From Burkholderia lata (GTDB taxonomy: Bacteria > Pseudomonadota > Gammaproteobacteria > Burkholderiales > Burkholderiaceae): 64,000 bases of DNA. Positions 34,383 through 43,284 of this stretch are shown one piece after another. The position numbers and the translations under genes were made by a program. The DNA is taken from assembly GCF_000012945.1 (NCBI RefSeq), contig NC_007510.1:2046001-2110000 (forward strand), written 5' to 3'. The notes beneath the pieces are model-generated. The model ran no database searches. It saw only the letters and a list, made by a program, of their open reading frames with translations, and was not told where the DNA came from. Position 1 is the first letter of the stretch. Every line of letters begins with the position of its first letter.

Positions 34383-35267
34383 GTGAGCCATGCCACCACG
34401 CTGTCGGTCGAAGGCTTTTTCGACCCGGCGACCCACACCGTCAGTTATCTGCTGCTCGATACCGCGAGCCGCGCGTGCGCGCTGATCGACAGCGTGCTCG
34501 ACTACGACCCGAAGTCCGGCCGCACACATACCGCCAGCGCCGACCGGCTGATCGCCCGCGTCGCCGAACTGGGCGCGGACGTGCACTGGCTGCTGGAAAC
34601 CCACGTGCACGCCGACCACCTGTCGGCCGCGCCGTACCTGAAGGAACACGTCGGCGGCCGGATCGCGATCGGTTCGCACGTGCGCCGCGTGCAGCACGTG
34701 TTCGGCACGCTGTTCAACGCGGGCCCCGGCTTCGCGCAGGACGGCCGCCAGTTCGACCGGTTGCTCGACGACGGCGACACGCTCGCGCTCGGCGCGCTGA
34801 CGATCCGCGCATTGCATACGCCGGGCCACACGCCCGCGTGCATGACCTACTGCGTCGACGACGCGACGCAGCGCGCGGCCTTCGTCGGCGACACGCTGTT
34901 CATGCCCGACTACGGCACGGCCCGCTGCGACTTCCCCGGCGGCGACGCGCGCACGCTGTACCGTTCGATCGAACGCGTGCTCGGCCTGCCGCCCGACACG
35001 CGCCTGTACCTGTGCCACGACTACCAGCCCGGCGGCCGCGAAGTGCAGTTCGAGACGACCGTGGCCGAGCAGCGCCGCGCGAACGTGCACGTGAAGGATG
35101 GCGTGACCGAAGACGATTTCGTCGCGATGCGCACCGCGCGCGACGCCACGCTCGCGATGCCCGTGCTGATGCTGCCGTCCGTGCAGGTCAACATGCGCGC
35201 CGGCCACCTGCCCGAGCCCGAAAACAACGGCGTGCGCTACCTGAAGATCCCGCTCGACGCGATCTGA
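34383..35267 (+). CDS. Persulfide dioxygenase (ETHE1/Blh-type metallo-beta-lactamase fold)
   Basis: A 294-residue MBL-fold non-haem iron enzyme that oxidises glutathione persulfide to sulfite. The metal motif THVHADHLSAAPYLK (residues 73-79, THxHxDH) is present, as are LHTPGHTPACMTY, FVGDTLFMPDYGTARCDFPGGDARTLY (the Asp bridging region and the persulfide-dioxygenase-specific R/D segment) and YLCHDYQPGGRE. First gene of the operon downstream of the sigma-54 promoter. The start is GTG. It is followed by the SQR fusion after 34 bp, and the two act in sequence in sulfide detoxification. Confidence 0.88.
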   Translation: MSHATTLSVEGFFDPATHTVSYLLLDTASRACALIDSVLDYDPKSGRTHTASADRLIARVAELGADVHWLLETHVHADHLSAAPYLKEHVGGRIAIGSHVRRVQHVFGTLFNAGPGFAQDGRQFDRLLDDGDTLALGALTIRALHTPGHTPACMTYCVDDATQRAAFVGDTLFMPDYGTARCDFPGGDARTLYRSIERVLGLPPDTRLYLCHDYQPGGREVQFETTVAEQRRANVHVKDGVTEDDFVAMRTARDATLAMPVLMLPSVQVNMRAGHLPEPENNGVRYLKIPLDAI

Positions 35268-35301
35268 GCGACACGCCCCGCCCCCTCCGGAGAACCCCGA
35301 C

Positions 35302-36969
35302 ATGACCATCCGCAAGCTGACCGACGCGCTGTCGGTCTCGCCGCAGATCGCGGCGGCCGACCTGCCTGCGCTTCACGCGGCCGGCATCCGCGCGATCATC
35401 TGCAACCGCCCCGACGGCGAAGGCCCCGACCAGCCGACCGTCACCGAGATCCGAGCGGCCGCCGCACCGCTCGGCATCGACGTGCACTACCTGCCGGTCG
35501 ATACGGGCAAGGTGACCGACGACCAGGCCGCGCAGTTCGGCGCGCTCGTCGCGTCGCTCGACGGCCCGGTGCTCGCGTACTGCCGCAGCGGCACGCGTTC
35601 GGCCACGCTGTGGGCGCTGTCGCAAGCCGGCCTGCGCCCGCTGAACGACATCGTCGCGACGGCCGCTGCGGCCGGCTACGACCTGCGCGCGCTCGCATCG
35701 CGTGTCGTGCAAGGCGGCAAGCAGGCAACACCGGCCGTCGACGCGCGGCACGACATCGTGATCGTCGGCGCGGGCGCGGCCGGCATCGCGGTCGCGTCGA
35801 GCCTGCTCGCGCGCGATGCGTCGCTCGACATCGCGGTGATCGATCCGGCCGACGTTCACTATTACCAGCCGGGCTGGACGATGGTCGGCGCGGGCGTGTT
35901 CCGGCCCGAGACCACCGCGCGCCGGATGACCGACGTGCTGCCGCGCGGCGTGCACCGGATCCAGGCCGCCGTCGCGGGCTTCGAGCCCGACGCGCACACG
36001 GTCGTGCTCGACGGCTGCCGCCGCATCGGGTATCGCAAGCTCGTCGTGTGCCCGGGGCTCAAGCTCGACTGGCACGGGATCGAAGGCCTCGCCGACACGC
36101 TCGGCCGCAACGGCGTCACGTCCAACTACCGCTACGATCTCGCGCCGTACACGTGGGAGCTGGTTCGCACGTTCCGCGGCGGCAACGCACTCTTCACGCA
36201 GCCGCCGATGCCGATCAAGTGCGCGGGCGCACCGCAGAAGGCGATGTACCTGTCGTGCGACCACTGGCGGCGCGAAGGCCGCCTCGAAGCCGCGAATGTC
36301 GAGTTCCTGAATGCGGGCGCCGCGCTGTTCGGCGTCGCCGACTACGTGCCCGCGCTGATGGAGTACGTAAAAAGCTACGACATCGCGCTGTCGTTCGGTC
36401 ACAACCTCGTGTCGATCGACGGGCCCGCGCGCCGCGCGACATTCGCGCGCGCGCTGCCGGACGGCGGCAAGGAAACCGTCGTGCGTTCGTTCGACATGAT
36501 CCACGTCGTGCCGCCGCAGAAGGCGCCCGACTTCGTGCGATCGAGCCCGCTCGCCGACGCGGCCGGCTGGATCGACGTCGATCCGGCGACGCTGCGGCAC
36601 AAGCAATTCCCGGACGTCTACGCGCTCGGCGACGCCACCAACACGACCAATGCGAAAACGGCCGCGGCCGCCCGCAAGCAGGCGCCGGTGGTCGCGCACA
36701 ACCTGCTCGCGTCGCTCGGCCGCGCGCACGGCGACGCCGCGTACGACGGCTACGGCTCGTGCCCGCTCACGGTCGAGCGCGGCAAGATCGTGCTCGCCGA
36801 GTTCCTGTACGGCGGCAAGGTCGCGCCGACCTTCCCCGCGTGGCTGATCGACGGCAAGCGCCCGTCGCGGCTTGCGTGGCTGCTCAAGGAACGCGTGCTG
36901 CCGCCGCTCTACTGGAAGGCGATGCTCAAGGGCCGCGAATGGCTCGCGAAGCCCGCGATCGCACGTTGA
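35302..36969 (+). CDS. sqr: DUF442 phosphatase/sulfurtransferase domain fused to sulfide:quinone oxidoreductase
   Basis: A 555-residue two-domain protein. Residues 1-135 form a DUF442/TIGR01244 domain with the PTP/rhodanese-like loop AYCRSGTRSATLW (C94). Residues 150-555 form a type II SQR flavoprotein: FAD motif IVIVGAGAAGIAV (156-161), and the two redox cysteines C307 in MPIKCAGAPQKAMYLS and C487 in YDGYGSCPLTVERGKIVLAEF, equivalent to those of human SQOR. It also has ALGDATNTTNAKTAAAARKQAP near the flavin. It would oxidise sulfide at the inner membrane, passing electrons to quinone and sulfane sulfur to an acceptor. The fusion probably channels persulfide to the first domain. Confidence 0.9.
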   Translation: MTIRKLTDALSVSPQIAAADLPALHAAGIRAIICNRPDGEGPDQPTVTEIRAAAAPLGIDVHYLPVDTGKVTDDQAAQFGALVASLDGPVLAYCRSGTRSATLWALSQAGLRPLNDIVATAAAAGYDLRALASRVVQGGKQATPAVDARHDIVIVGAGAAGIAVASSLLARDASLDIAVIDPADVHYYQPGWTMVGAGVFRPETTARRMTDVLPRGVHRIQAAVAGFEPDAHTVVLDGCRRIGYRKLVVCPGLKLDWHGIEGLADTLGRNGVTSNYRYDLAPYTWELVRTFRGGNALFTQPPMPIKCAGAPQKAMYLSCDHWRREGRLEAANVEFLNAGAALFGVADYVPALMEYVKSYDIALSFGHNLVSIDGPARRATFARALPDGGKETVVRSFDMIHVVPPQKAPDFVRSSPLADAAGWIDVDPATLRHKQFPDVYALGDATNTTNAKTAAAARKQAPVVAHNLLASLGRAHGDAAYDGYGSCPLTVERGKIVLAEFLYGGKVAPTFPAWLIDGKRPSRLAWLLKERVLPPLYWKAMLKGREWLAKPAIAR

Positions 36970-36987
36970 CCGGAGCCCGCTGACGTC

Positions 36988-37794
36988 ATGCTGATTTCCC
37001 TCGTCCTAGGCGGTTTCGTCGGTGCCGTGCTCGGCCTGACCGGCGCCGGCGGCGGCATCCTCGCGGTGCCCGCACTCGTCGTCGGCATGAGCTGGCCGAT
37101 GCAGCAGGCCACGCCCGTCGCGCTTGTCGCCGTGGCCGGCAGCGCCGCGCTCGGCGCGCTCGAAGGCTTCCGCCGCGGGCTCGTGCGCTATCGCGCGGCG
37201 CTGCTGATGGCCGTGGCCGGCGTGCCGCTGACCACGCTCGGCGTGCGGCTCGCGCACGTGCTGCCGCAACGGCTGCTGCTCGCGCTGTTCGCGCTGACGA
37301 TGCTGGTCGTCGCCGGCCGCCTGTTGCTGCAGGCGCTGCGGCACGCGCCGGTCGACGCGGAAGCGTCGCCGCTGTGCGTCGGCCGCGTGAATCCCGATAC
37401 GGGCCGGCTCGTGTGGTCCTGGCCGGTCGGCGTGGCACTCGCGTCGACTGGTGCAATGACGGGCCTGATGACCGGGCTGCTCGGCGTCGGCGGCGGTTTC
37501 GTGATCGTGCCGATGCTGCGCAAGTTCACGAACGTGTCGATGCATGGCGTCGTCGCGACGTCGTTGATGGTGATCGCGCTCGTCGGCACCGGCGGCGTGT
37601 TCGCGACGCTCGTGTCCGGTACACGCGCACCGCTCGACGTGACGCTGTGGTTCACCGTCGCGACCGCACTCGGCATGGCCGCCGGTCGCGGTGCGTCGCA
37701 CCACCTCGCTGCACGGCACGTGCAGGCCGGGTTCGCGGCCGTGCTCGTGTGCGTCGCACTCGGGCTGCTGGCGAAGGCGGCGTTCGGCGCGTAA
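36988..37794 (+). CDS. TauE/SafE-family sulfite exporter
   Basis: A 268-residue inner-membrane protein with about eight spans and the duplicated TauE/SafE motif: GGFVGAVLGLTGAGGGILAVPALV in the first half and GLMTGLLGVGGGFVIVPMLRK in the second. It is 18 bp after the SQR fusion in the same operon, where it would remove sulfite made by persulfide dioxygenation. The hydrophobic segments are otherwise unremarkable. The ATG 36988 start fits. Confidence 0.88.
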   Translation: MLISLVLGGFVGAVLGLTGAGGGILAVPALVVGMSWPMQQATPVALVAVAGSAALGALEGFRRGLVRYRAALLMAVAGVPLTTLGVRLAHVLPQRLLLALFALTMLVVAGRLLLQALRHAPVDAEASPLCVGRVNPDTGRLVWSWPVGVALASTGAMTGLMTGLLGVGGGFVIVPMLRKFTNVSMHGVVATSLMVIALVGTGGVFATLVSGTRAPLDVTLWFTVATALGMAAGRGASHHLAARHVQAGFAAVLVCVALGLLAKAAFGA

Positions 37795-37899
37795 GCCGAC
37801 GCACGACCGGGCGCGGGAATCGAATCGGCGCCCGGTCCGCGACGCACTTTATCCGTCGCAATCGCGTACTGACCGGCACCGACTCACGCGCAGCGCCCT

Positions 37900-37947
37900 C
37901 AAACAAAACGCCCGGCCCGACTCGTCGTCGGCACCGGGCGTTTTTTA
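37900..37947. terminator. Intrinsic terminator, copy 1 of a 48-bp perfect repeat
   Basis: A hairpin AACGCCCGG...CCGGGCGTT followed by TTTTTT on the plus strand serves the sulfide operon; on the minus strand it ends the small membrane gene, with a weaker T tract. The 48 bases 37900-37947 are identical to 38496-38543. Confidence 0.85.
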
Positions 37948-38014
37948 CTGCGGAGGGCACCACCGGCAAGCGGAACGATGGCCCGCCGTCATCGAAACAG
38001 GCGCGACGTGACCG

Positions 38015-38416
38015 TCATCTGAGCCATTTGCGCAGCGTGCCGGCAATTTTGGATCGCTCGACATACCCCAGCGCCGAAACCGCGCACATCGCGCCGACTG
38101 CCGCATACAGCAACACCATTTCTCCGTTCCTTGCGACGTCCGGCCATGCTGCCTTTGTCAGAACAGCAAGAACCATCGACCCCGCAACGCCGCCCACGAT
38201 GACCAGCATCGGCAAGACCGCCTTCCTTGGAAGCAGCGTGCCTGCCCAATAGACCGGATACGAAAGCAGCATTGCCACGGGAAACGCAACCGCGAAAGCA
38301 ACAACAGAAAAAACAAGCGAAACACCGCCGAAATCCTTGGCGGACAAAAGGCCGATGAGCAAGCCGGCGACGATCGCGGCAGTCAGACTTGCACCAAGCG
38401 ATTCAGAAATCTTCAA
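38015..38416 (-). CDS. Small membrane protein between duplicated terminators
   Basis: A 133-residue protein with four hydrophobic segments (GASLTAAIVAGLLIGLLSAK, VSLVFSVVAFAVAFPVAMLLSYPVYWAG, VLPMLVIVGGVAGSMVLAVLT, EMVLLYAAVGAMCAVSALGYV) and a basic tail. I recognise no family. The start is TTG 38416, with a strong GGGAGGA five bases ahead; the longer frame to 38557 begins inside the upstream terminator and is not credible. Codon use is less GC-extreme than the neighbours. The gene and its short flanks are bounded by two identical 48-bp terminators, which suggests that it was inserted or duplicated into this spot. Confidence 0.65.
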   Translation of the reverse strand: MKISESLGASLTAAIVAGLLIGLLSAKDFGGVSLVFSVVAFAVAFPVAMLLSYPVYWAGTLLPRKAVLPMLVIVGGVAGSMVLAVLTKAAWPDVARNGEMVLLYAAVGAMCAVSALGYVERSKIAGTLRKWLR

Positions 38417-38495
38417 TTTTTCCTCCCGTGGCGTCCGCCGACAGTTCGGAGCTTCTTCGCGGCCTTTGACAGGCACTTTCGCGAGCCCATCTCGC

Positions 38496-38543
38496 CAAAC
38501 AAAACGCCCGGCCCGACTCGTCGTCGGCACCGGGCGTTTTTTA
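38496..38543. terminator. Intrinsic terminator, copy 2 of a 48-bp perfect repeat
   Basis: This is identical in all 48 positions to 37900-37947. It lies just downstream of the minus-strand potI gene and ends the putrescine transporter operon. The plus-strand T run is TTTTTT; the minus-strand run is GTTTTGTTTG. Confidence 0.85.
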
Positions 38544-38567
38544 ACAGCCGCGATCACAACCCGAACG

Positions 38568-39389
38568 TCAGGTCGCGAACCCCGCCATCCGCTTGCGTTC
38601 CTGCCGCAGCATCACGAAGTTCGCGATCACGACACCGGCCGTCACCGCGACGATGAACAGCGTCGCGAGCGCGTTCATCTCCGGGTTCAGCCCCAGCCGC
38701 ACGCGCGAGAACACCACGAGCGGCAGCGTCGTCGAGCCGGGGCCCGACAGGAACGCCGACAGCACGAGGTCGTCGATCGACAGCGTGAACGACAGCAGCC
38801 AGCCCGCGATCAACGCCTGCGAGATCAGCGGCAGCGTGATCGTGAAGAACACCTTCAACGGCGTCGCGCCGAGATCGAGCGCGGCTTCTTCCAGCGACGG
38901 GTTCAGCTCGCGCACGCGCGACTGCACGATGATCGCGACATACGAGATGCACAGCATCACGTGACCCAGCCAGATCGTGAACACGCCACGCTCGGCCGGC
39001 CAGCCGATCCACTTCGCCAGCTCGATGAACAGCAGCAGCAGCGAGATCCCCTGGATCACCTCGGGAATCACGAGCGGCGCGTTGATCATCCCGCTGAACA
39101 GCGCGAAACCGCGAAAGCGTCCCATCCGCGCGAGCACGAAGCCGGCCCACGTGCCGATGATCACCGACGCGAACGCGGTCAGCACGCCGATCTTCAGCGA
39201 CAGCCACGCGGCCGTCAGCAACTCGTCGTCTTCCACGAGCGCCGAGTACCAGCGGAACGAGAAGCCCGACCACACGGTGACGAGCTTCGACTCGTTGAAC
39301 GAATAGACGATCAGGCTGATGATCGGGATGTACAGGAACGCGAAGCCGGCAAACAGCGCCGCGAACTGCAGGTAACGATTCGGCTTCAT
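38568..39389 (-). CDS. potI: Putrescine ABC transporter permease (PotI-type)
   Basis: A 273-residue inner-membrane permease with six spans (AALFAGFAFLYIPIISLIVYSFN at the start). The EAA loop EEAALDLGATPLKVFFTITLPLI contacts the ATPase. It belongs to the binding-protein-dependent permease family that makes the PotH-PotI heterodimer for putrescine uptake. Its ATG overlaps the potH stop by 4 nt. Last gene of the potF-G-H-I operon; a terminator follows directly. Confidence 0.92.
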   Translation of the reverse strand: MKPNRYLQFAALFAGFAFLYIPIISLIVYSFNESKLVTVWSGFSFRWYSALVEDDELLTAAWLSLKIGVLTAFASVIIGTWAGFVLARMGRFRGFALFSGMINAPLVIPEVIQGISLLLLFIELAKWIGWPAERGVFTIWLGHVMLCISYVAIIVQSRVRELNPSLEEAALDLGATPLKVFFTITLPLISQALIAGWLLSFTLSIDDLVLSAFLSGPGSTTLPLVVFSRVRLGLNPEMNALATLFIVAVTAGVVIANFVMLRQERKRMAGFAT

Positions 39390-40312
39390 CGACGGCCTCC
39401 CTGCTCTTTCGCCTGGAAGTGCTGGAACATCGCCATCGGCACGAGCAGCAGCAGCACCATCGCGCAGGTCACCGCCGACGCCATCGGCCAGTCTGCGTTG
39501 TTGAAGAATTCATTCCACATCACGCGGCCGATCATCAGCGTGTTCGCGCCGCCGAGCAGCTCGGGGATCACGTACTCGCCGACCGCCGGGATGAACACGA
39601 GCAGGCAGCCCGCGATGATCCCGTTCTTCGACAGCGGCAGCGTGATCTGCACGAACGCCTTCCACGGCTTGGCGCCGAGGTCGTACGCGGCTTCGAGCAG
39701 GCGCAGGTCCATCTTCACGAGGTGCGCGTACAGCGGCATCACGAGGAACGGCAGGTACGAATACACCATCCCGATGTACACCGCGTAGTTGGTGCGATAC
39801 AGCTCGATCGGCGTATGCGTGAGGCCGATCCACATCAGGAAGTTGTTCAGCAGCCCGTTGTTCTTCAGGATGCCGATCCACGCGTACACGCGGATCAGGA
39901 ACGACGTCCAGAACGGCAACATCACGCCCATCATCAGCAGGTTGCGGGTCGCCGGGTTCGAGCGCGCGATGTAGTACGCCATCGGATAGCCGATCAGCAA
40001 ACACAGCAGCGTCGTGATCGCGGCCACCCACACCGAGTTCACGTAGGTCGCGAAATACAGGCTGTCCGTAAACAGGAACGCGTAGTGCGACAGGTTCAGC
40101 GCGACGTGCACGACGCCGTCGGTGTACGACGCGAGTTCCGTGTACGGCGGGATGCCGAGCTGCAGCTCCGCGAAACTGATCTTGACGACCAGCACGAACG
40201 GCACGAGGAAGAACAGCACGAGCCACGTGAACGGCCCGGCGACGACCGCCGTGGCGCCCGTCAGGTTGAAGCGCCGCACCGGCCACTCGAGCAGGGACTT
40301 GAACGTGGTCAT
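39386..40312 (-). CDS. potH: Putrescine ABC transporter permease (PotH-type)
   Basis: A 308-residue permease with a long N-terminal extension, six spans and the EAA motif LEAAYDLGAKPWKAFVQITLPLSKNGII. Typical PotB/PotH segments are WLVLFFLVPFVLVVKISFAE, NSVWVAAITTLLCLLIGYPMAYYIAR and LPFWTSFLIRVYAWIGILKNNGLLNN. It overlaps potG upstream and potI downstream by 4 nt each, so the three are translationally coupled. Confidence 0.92.
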   Translation of the reverse strand: MTTFKSLLEWPVRRFNLTGATAVVAGPFTWLVLFFLVPFVLVVKISFAELQLGIPPYTELASYTDGVVHVALNLSHYAFLFTDSLYFATYVNSVWVAAITTLLCLLIGYPMAYYIARSNPATRNLLMMGVMLPFWTSFLIRVYAWIGILKNNGLLNNFLMWIGLTHTPIELYRTNYAVYIGMVYSYLPFLVMPLYAHLVKMDLRLLEAAYDLGAKPWKAFVQITLPLSKNGIIAGCLLVFIPAVGEYVIPELLGGANTLMIGRVMWNEFFNNADWPMASAVTCAMVLLLLVPMAMFQHFQAKEQGGRR

Positions 40313-41469
40313 GACGTCAGCACCACGCCCGCGGTCGCGCTCCAGCGCACGTAGATCTCGTCGCCGAGCGCCGGCGTGTCGAGCTCCGAAATCGCAAGGC
40401 TCGATACGTTCGCGATCACCGTCTTGCCCGCATCGAGCTTCACGTGATACAGCGAGTAGCCGCCCATATATGCGACGTTGCTGATCCGGCCGCGCGCCCA
40501 GTTGAACGCGCCTTCGGGCGGCTTGCGCGTGAGCGCGATCCGTTCGGGGCGCACCGACACCGTGACCGGCATCCCGAGCGGGCCCGAGATCCCGTGGCTG
40601 ACGTACAGCCGGCTCGGCAGCTCCGGCGACTCGATGTACACGTGGTCGGGTTCGTCCTCGACGGTGACGCCGTCGAACAGGTTCGTCGAGCCGATGAATT
40701 CGGCCGAGAAGCGGCTGTTCGGATATTCGTACACTTCGTTCGGCGAGCCGATCTGCACGATCTGCCCTTCGCTCATCACCGCGAGACGATTGGCCATCGT
40801 CATCGCTTCTTCCTGGTCGTGCGTGACCATGATGCAGGTGACGCCGACCTTGTTCAGGATGTTGACGAGCTCGATCTGCGTGCGCTGGCGGATCTGCTTG
40901 TCGAGCGCGGACATCGGCTCATCGAGCAGCAGCAGCTTCGGCCGCTTGACCAGCGAGCGCGCGAGCGCGACACGCTGCTGCTGGCCGCCGGACAACTGAT
41001 GCGGCTTGCGCTTCGCGTACTTGCTCATCTGCACGAGTTCGAGCGCGGATGCGACACGCTCCTTCAGCTCGGCCTTCGGCGTGCCTTCCTGCTTGAGGCC
41101 GAACGCGACGTTCGACTCGACCGACATGTGCGGGAACAGCGCATACGACTGGAACATCATGTTCACAGGCCGCTTGTACGGCGGCATCTGCGCGAGGTCC
41201 TCGCCGTCGATCAGGATCTTGCCCGACGTGACCGTCTCGAGGCCCGCGAGCATCCGCAACAACGTCGACTTGCCGCAGCCCGAACTGCCGAGCAGCGCGA
41301 ACAGCTCGCCCTGGCGCACGGTCAGGTTGACGCTGCGCACGGCTTCGGTGTCGCCGAATTTCTTGACGACGTCGACGATCTGGACAAAGGTCTCGGCGCG
41401 CGCATCGGCGCCGGAGGAGGAAACGGAGGACGGCGCGCCCGCGACCGGCGCACCCGACTGGCTATTCAT
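40309..41469 (-). CDS. potG: Putrescine ABC transporter ATP-binding protein (PotG-type)
   Basis: A 386-residue ATPase. Walker A is LLGSSGCGKSTLLRMLAG; the signature is HQLSGGQQQRVALARSL; Walker B is LLLLDEPMSALD; the switch histidine is in IMVTHDQEEAM. A C-terminal TOBE domain (about 290-386) has GMPVTVSVRPERIALTRKPP and gives regulatory contacts. It powers putrescine import. It is separated from potF by an 85-bp gap with a hairpin terminator, which probably sets a lower expression level for the membrane complex than for the binding protein. Confidence 0.93.
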   Translation of the reverse strand: MNSQSGAPVAGAPSSVSSSGADARAETFVQIVDVVKKFGDTEAVRSVNLTVRQGELFALLGSSGCGKSTLLRMLAGLETVTSGKILIDGEDLAQMPPYKRPVNMMFQSYALFPHMSVESNVAFGLKQEGTPKAELKERVASALELVQMSKYAKRKPHQLSGGQQQRVALARSLVKRPKLLLLDEPMSALDKQIRQRTQIELVNILNKVGVTCIMVTHDQEEAMTMANRLAVMSEGQIVQIGSPNEVYEYPNSRFSAEFIGSTNLFDGVTVEDEPDHVYIESPELPSRLYVSHGISGPLGMPVTVSVRPERIALTRKPPEGAFNWARGRISNVAYMGGYSLYHVKLDAGKTVIANVSSLAISELDTPALGDEIYVRWSATAGVVLTS

Positions 41470-41499
41470 GATGTGCTGCTTCTCTCCTGCGTTGAACGA

Positions 41500-41528
41500 A
41501 CAAAGCCCCCGGGGGCACCAGGGGCTTC
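41500..41528 (-). terminator. Attenuator-like terminator between potF and potG
   Basis: AAGCCCC (41503-41509) pairs with GGGGCTT (41521-41527). Read on the minus strand, the hairpin is followed by a short TTTGTT run. Partial termination after potF would raise the level of the binding protein. Confidence 0.65.
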
Positions 41529-41554
41529 ATGACTACTGGGAACATCGGCGCGTG

Positions 41555-42649
41555 TCAGCGGCCCGACTTCAGCTCGGTCCACAGACGCGTCTGCAGGCGC
41601 TGGATTTCAGGCGGCAGCGGCTTGAGCAGGAACAGCGTCTTCACGACGTCGGCCGGCGGATAGACGGCCGGGTCGTTCGCGACGTCGGGCCGCACGTACT
41701 TGCGGGCCTCGGCGTTGGCGCTCGGGTAGTACACCGCGTTCGTGATCGCCGCGTGCACCTTCGGATCCTCGATGTAGTTGATCCACTGCAGCGCGGCATC
41801 CTTGTTCTTCGCGTCCTTCGGGATCGCCATCACGTCGAACCACACCGGTGCGCCGCCCTTCGGGATGTAGTACTCGACCTTGTACGGCTTCTTCGCTTCC
41901 ATCGCGCGATGCTTCGCGATCACGACGTCGCCCGACCAGCCGAATGCGAAGCAGATGTCGCCGCCGACCAGGTCGTTGATGTAGCCCGACGAGTTGAATT
42001 GCGTGATGTACGGGCGGATCTTCTTCAGCACTTCCATCGCGGCCTTGTAGTCGGCCGGGTTCGTGCTCATCGGATCCTTGCCGATGTAGTGCAGCGTCGC
42101 CGCGAACATCTGGTCGGGTGCGTCGAGCACCGACACGCCGCAGGTCTTCAGCTTCGAGAGGTTTTCCGGCTTGAACAGGATGTCCCAGTTGTCGAGCGGC
42201 ACCTTGCCGAGCGCCTGCTGCGCCTTCGTCAGGTTGTATGCGAGACCGGTCGTGCCGTATGCCCAGGGCACCGAGAACTTGTTGCCCGGATCGGCACCCG
42301 CGACGAGCGCCATCAGTTGCGGATCGAGGTACTTGAGGTTCGGCAGCTTCGACTTGTCGAGCGGCGCGAAGATGCCGGCGGCGATCTGCTTGCCCGCGTA
42401 GTTGCTGGTCGGCACGACGATGTCGTAGCCCGAGCTGCCCGTCAGCAGCTTCGCCTGCAGCGTGTCGTCGCTGTCGTAGTTGTCGTAGCGGACCTTGACG
42501 CCCGTCTGCTTCTCGAAGTTCGGGATCGTGTCCTTCGCAATGTAGTCCGACCAGTTATAGACATTGAGCTGCGTATCCTTCGCCGCTGCCGCCGATGCAC
42601 CCACGCACAGCGCGAGCGCTGCGAACCGGCCCACTACATTTGCTTTCAT
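41555..42649 (-). CDS. potF: Periplasmic putrescine-binding protein (PotF-type)
   Basis: A 364-residue protein with a signal peptide (MKANVVGRFAALALCVGASAAAAK) and the type I polyamine-binding fold. Recognisable segments are LNVYNWSDYIAKDTIPNFEKQTGVKVRYDNYDSDDTLQAKLLTGSSGYDIVVPT, containing the ligand-contacting WSDY and the SSGYD turn. It also has KFSVPWAYGTTGLAYN and FAFGWSGDVVIAK. It delivers putrescine (possibly other polyamines) to PotG/H/I. It is the first gene of the operon, with more than 400 bp of non-coding sequence before it. Confidence 0.93.
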   Translation of the reverse strand: MKANVVGRFAALALCVGASAAAAKDTQLNVYNWSDYIAKDTIPNFEKQTGVKVRYDNYDSDDTLQAKLLTGSSGYDIVVPTSNYAGKQIAAGIFAPLDKSKLPNLKYLDPQLMALVAGADPGNKFSVPWAYGTTGLAYNLTKAQQALGKVPLDNWDILFKPENLSKLKTCGVSVLDAPDQMFAATLHYIGKDPMSTNPADYKAAMEVLKKIRPYITQFNSSGYINDLVGGDICFAFGWSGDVVIAKHRAMEAKKPYKVEYYIPKGGAPVWFDVMAIPKDAKNKDAALQWINYIEDPKVHAAITNAVYYPSANAEARKYVRPDVANDPAVYPPADVVKTLFLLKPLPPEIQRLQTRLWTELKSGR

Positions 42650-43069
42650 CCCGTTCTCCCTCCGACCGGACCGTGTGTCCGGCTGCCGTCTGCCTCGTCA
42701 TGGCGGCGCATTCTGGCACGCCGCCCCTCGAAAACCCCGAAAACTACCATCATTCGCGCCCCGTCACAAAAAAATCATGCCGGTGTCGCGCAAACGGAAC
42801 AAATTCCCGCCGCCGGCCAGGCTGGCCGCCCGTGCGGCAGGGCGTTCCCGGGGAATTCTATCGGGTAATCGGCGGCTGTCCACCGGGAAAAACAGGCGGC
42901 GGCAAAACCGCGTTCACCGGCCGGACGCGAACCGCCCGGCGGCTGTGCCCGAGCCCGGCCGTACTGTCATGCCGCTGCACCGGTACGGCATGCCGGCCGC
43001 ACCCGTCCGACCGTCCGGCCGCGATGCATTAAAATGGCGGCTGACGATTCAACTGCGTGAACCCTTCCG
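42650..43069. other. 420-bp intergenic region upstream of potF
   Basis: I see no gene. The part next to potF (42650-42790) should hold its promoter. There is an A-rich run at 42771-42776. The rest is GC-rich and has several open frames on both strands, but none has the local codon bias or a ribosome binding site. A short palindromic element around 42990 (CGGTACGGCATGCCG) is the only structure noted. Confidence 0.5.
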
Positions 43070-43273
43070 ATGGCCTCCAATCTCCACGACCTGCCCGACA
43101 GCCCCTGTATCGGCGTCTGCTCGACCCTCTTCGACGAAGTTTGCAAGGGCTGCGGCCGCACGGCCGCCGAAGTGTCGAACTGGGTGTTCCTGAGCGACGA
43201 CGAAAAACGCGCGGTGTGGGAACGCATCTCGCGCGAAGGCACCGCGATGCGCTTCCAGTACGACAAGCTGTAA
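43070..43273 (+). CDS. DUF1289-family Fe-S-like small protein
   Basis: A 67-residue protein with the pattern SPCIGVCSTLFDEVCKGCGRTAAEVSNWVFLSDDEKRAVWERI: four cysteines (C-x3-C-x7-C-x2-C) likely binding a metal or Fe-S cluster, then a short helix. The family is widespread in proteobacteria, with no assigned function. The start ATG 43070 is the first credible one. It is a single gene converging with ompW. Confidence 0.85.
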   Translation: MASNLHDLPDSPCIGVCSTLFDEVCKGCGRTAAEVSNWVFLSDDEKRAVWERISREGTAMRFQYDKL

Positions 43274-43284
43274 ATCCGCCGCGC

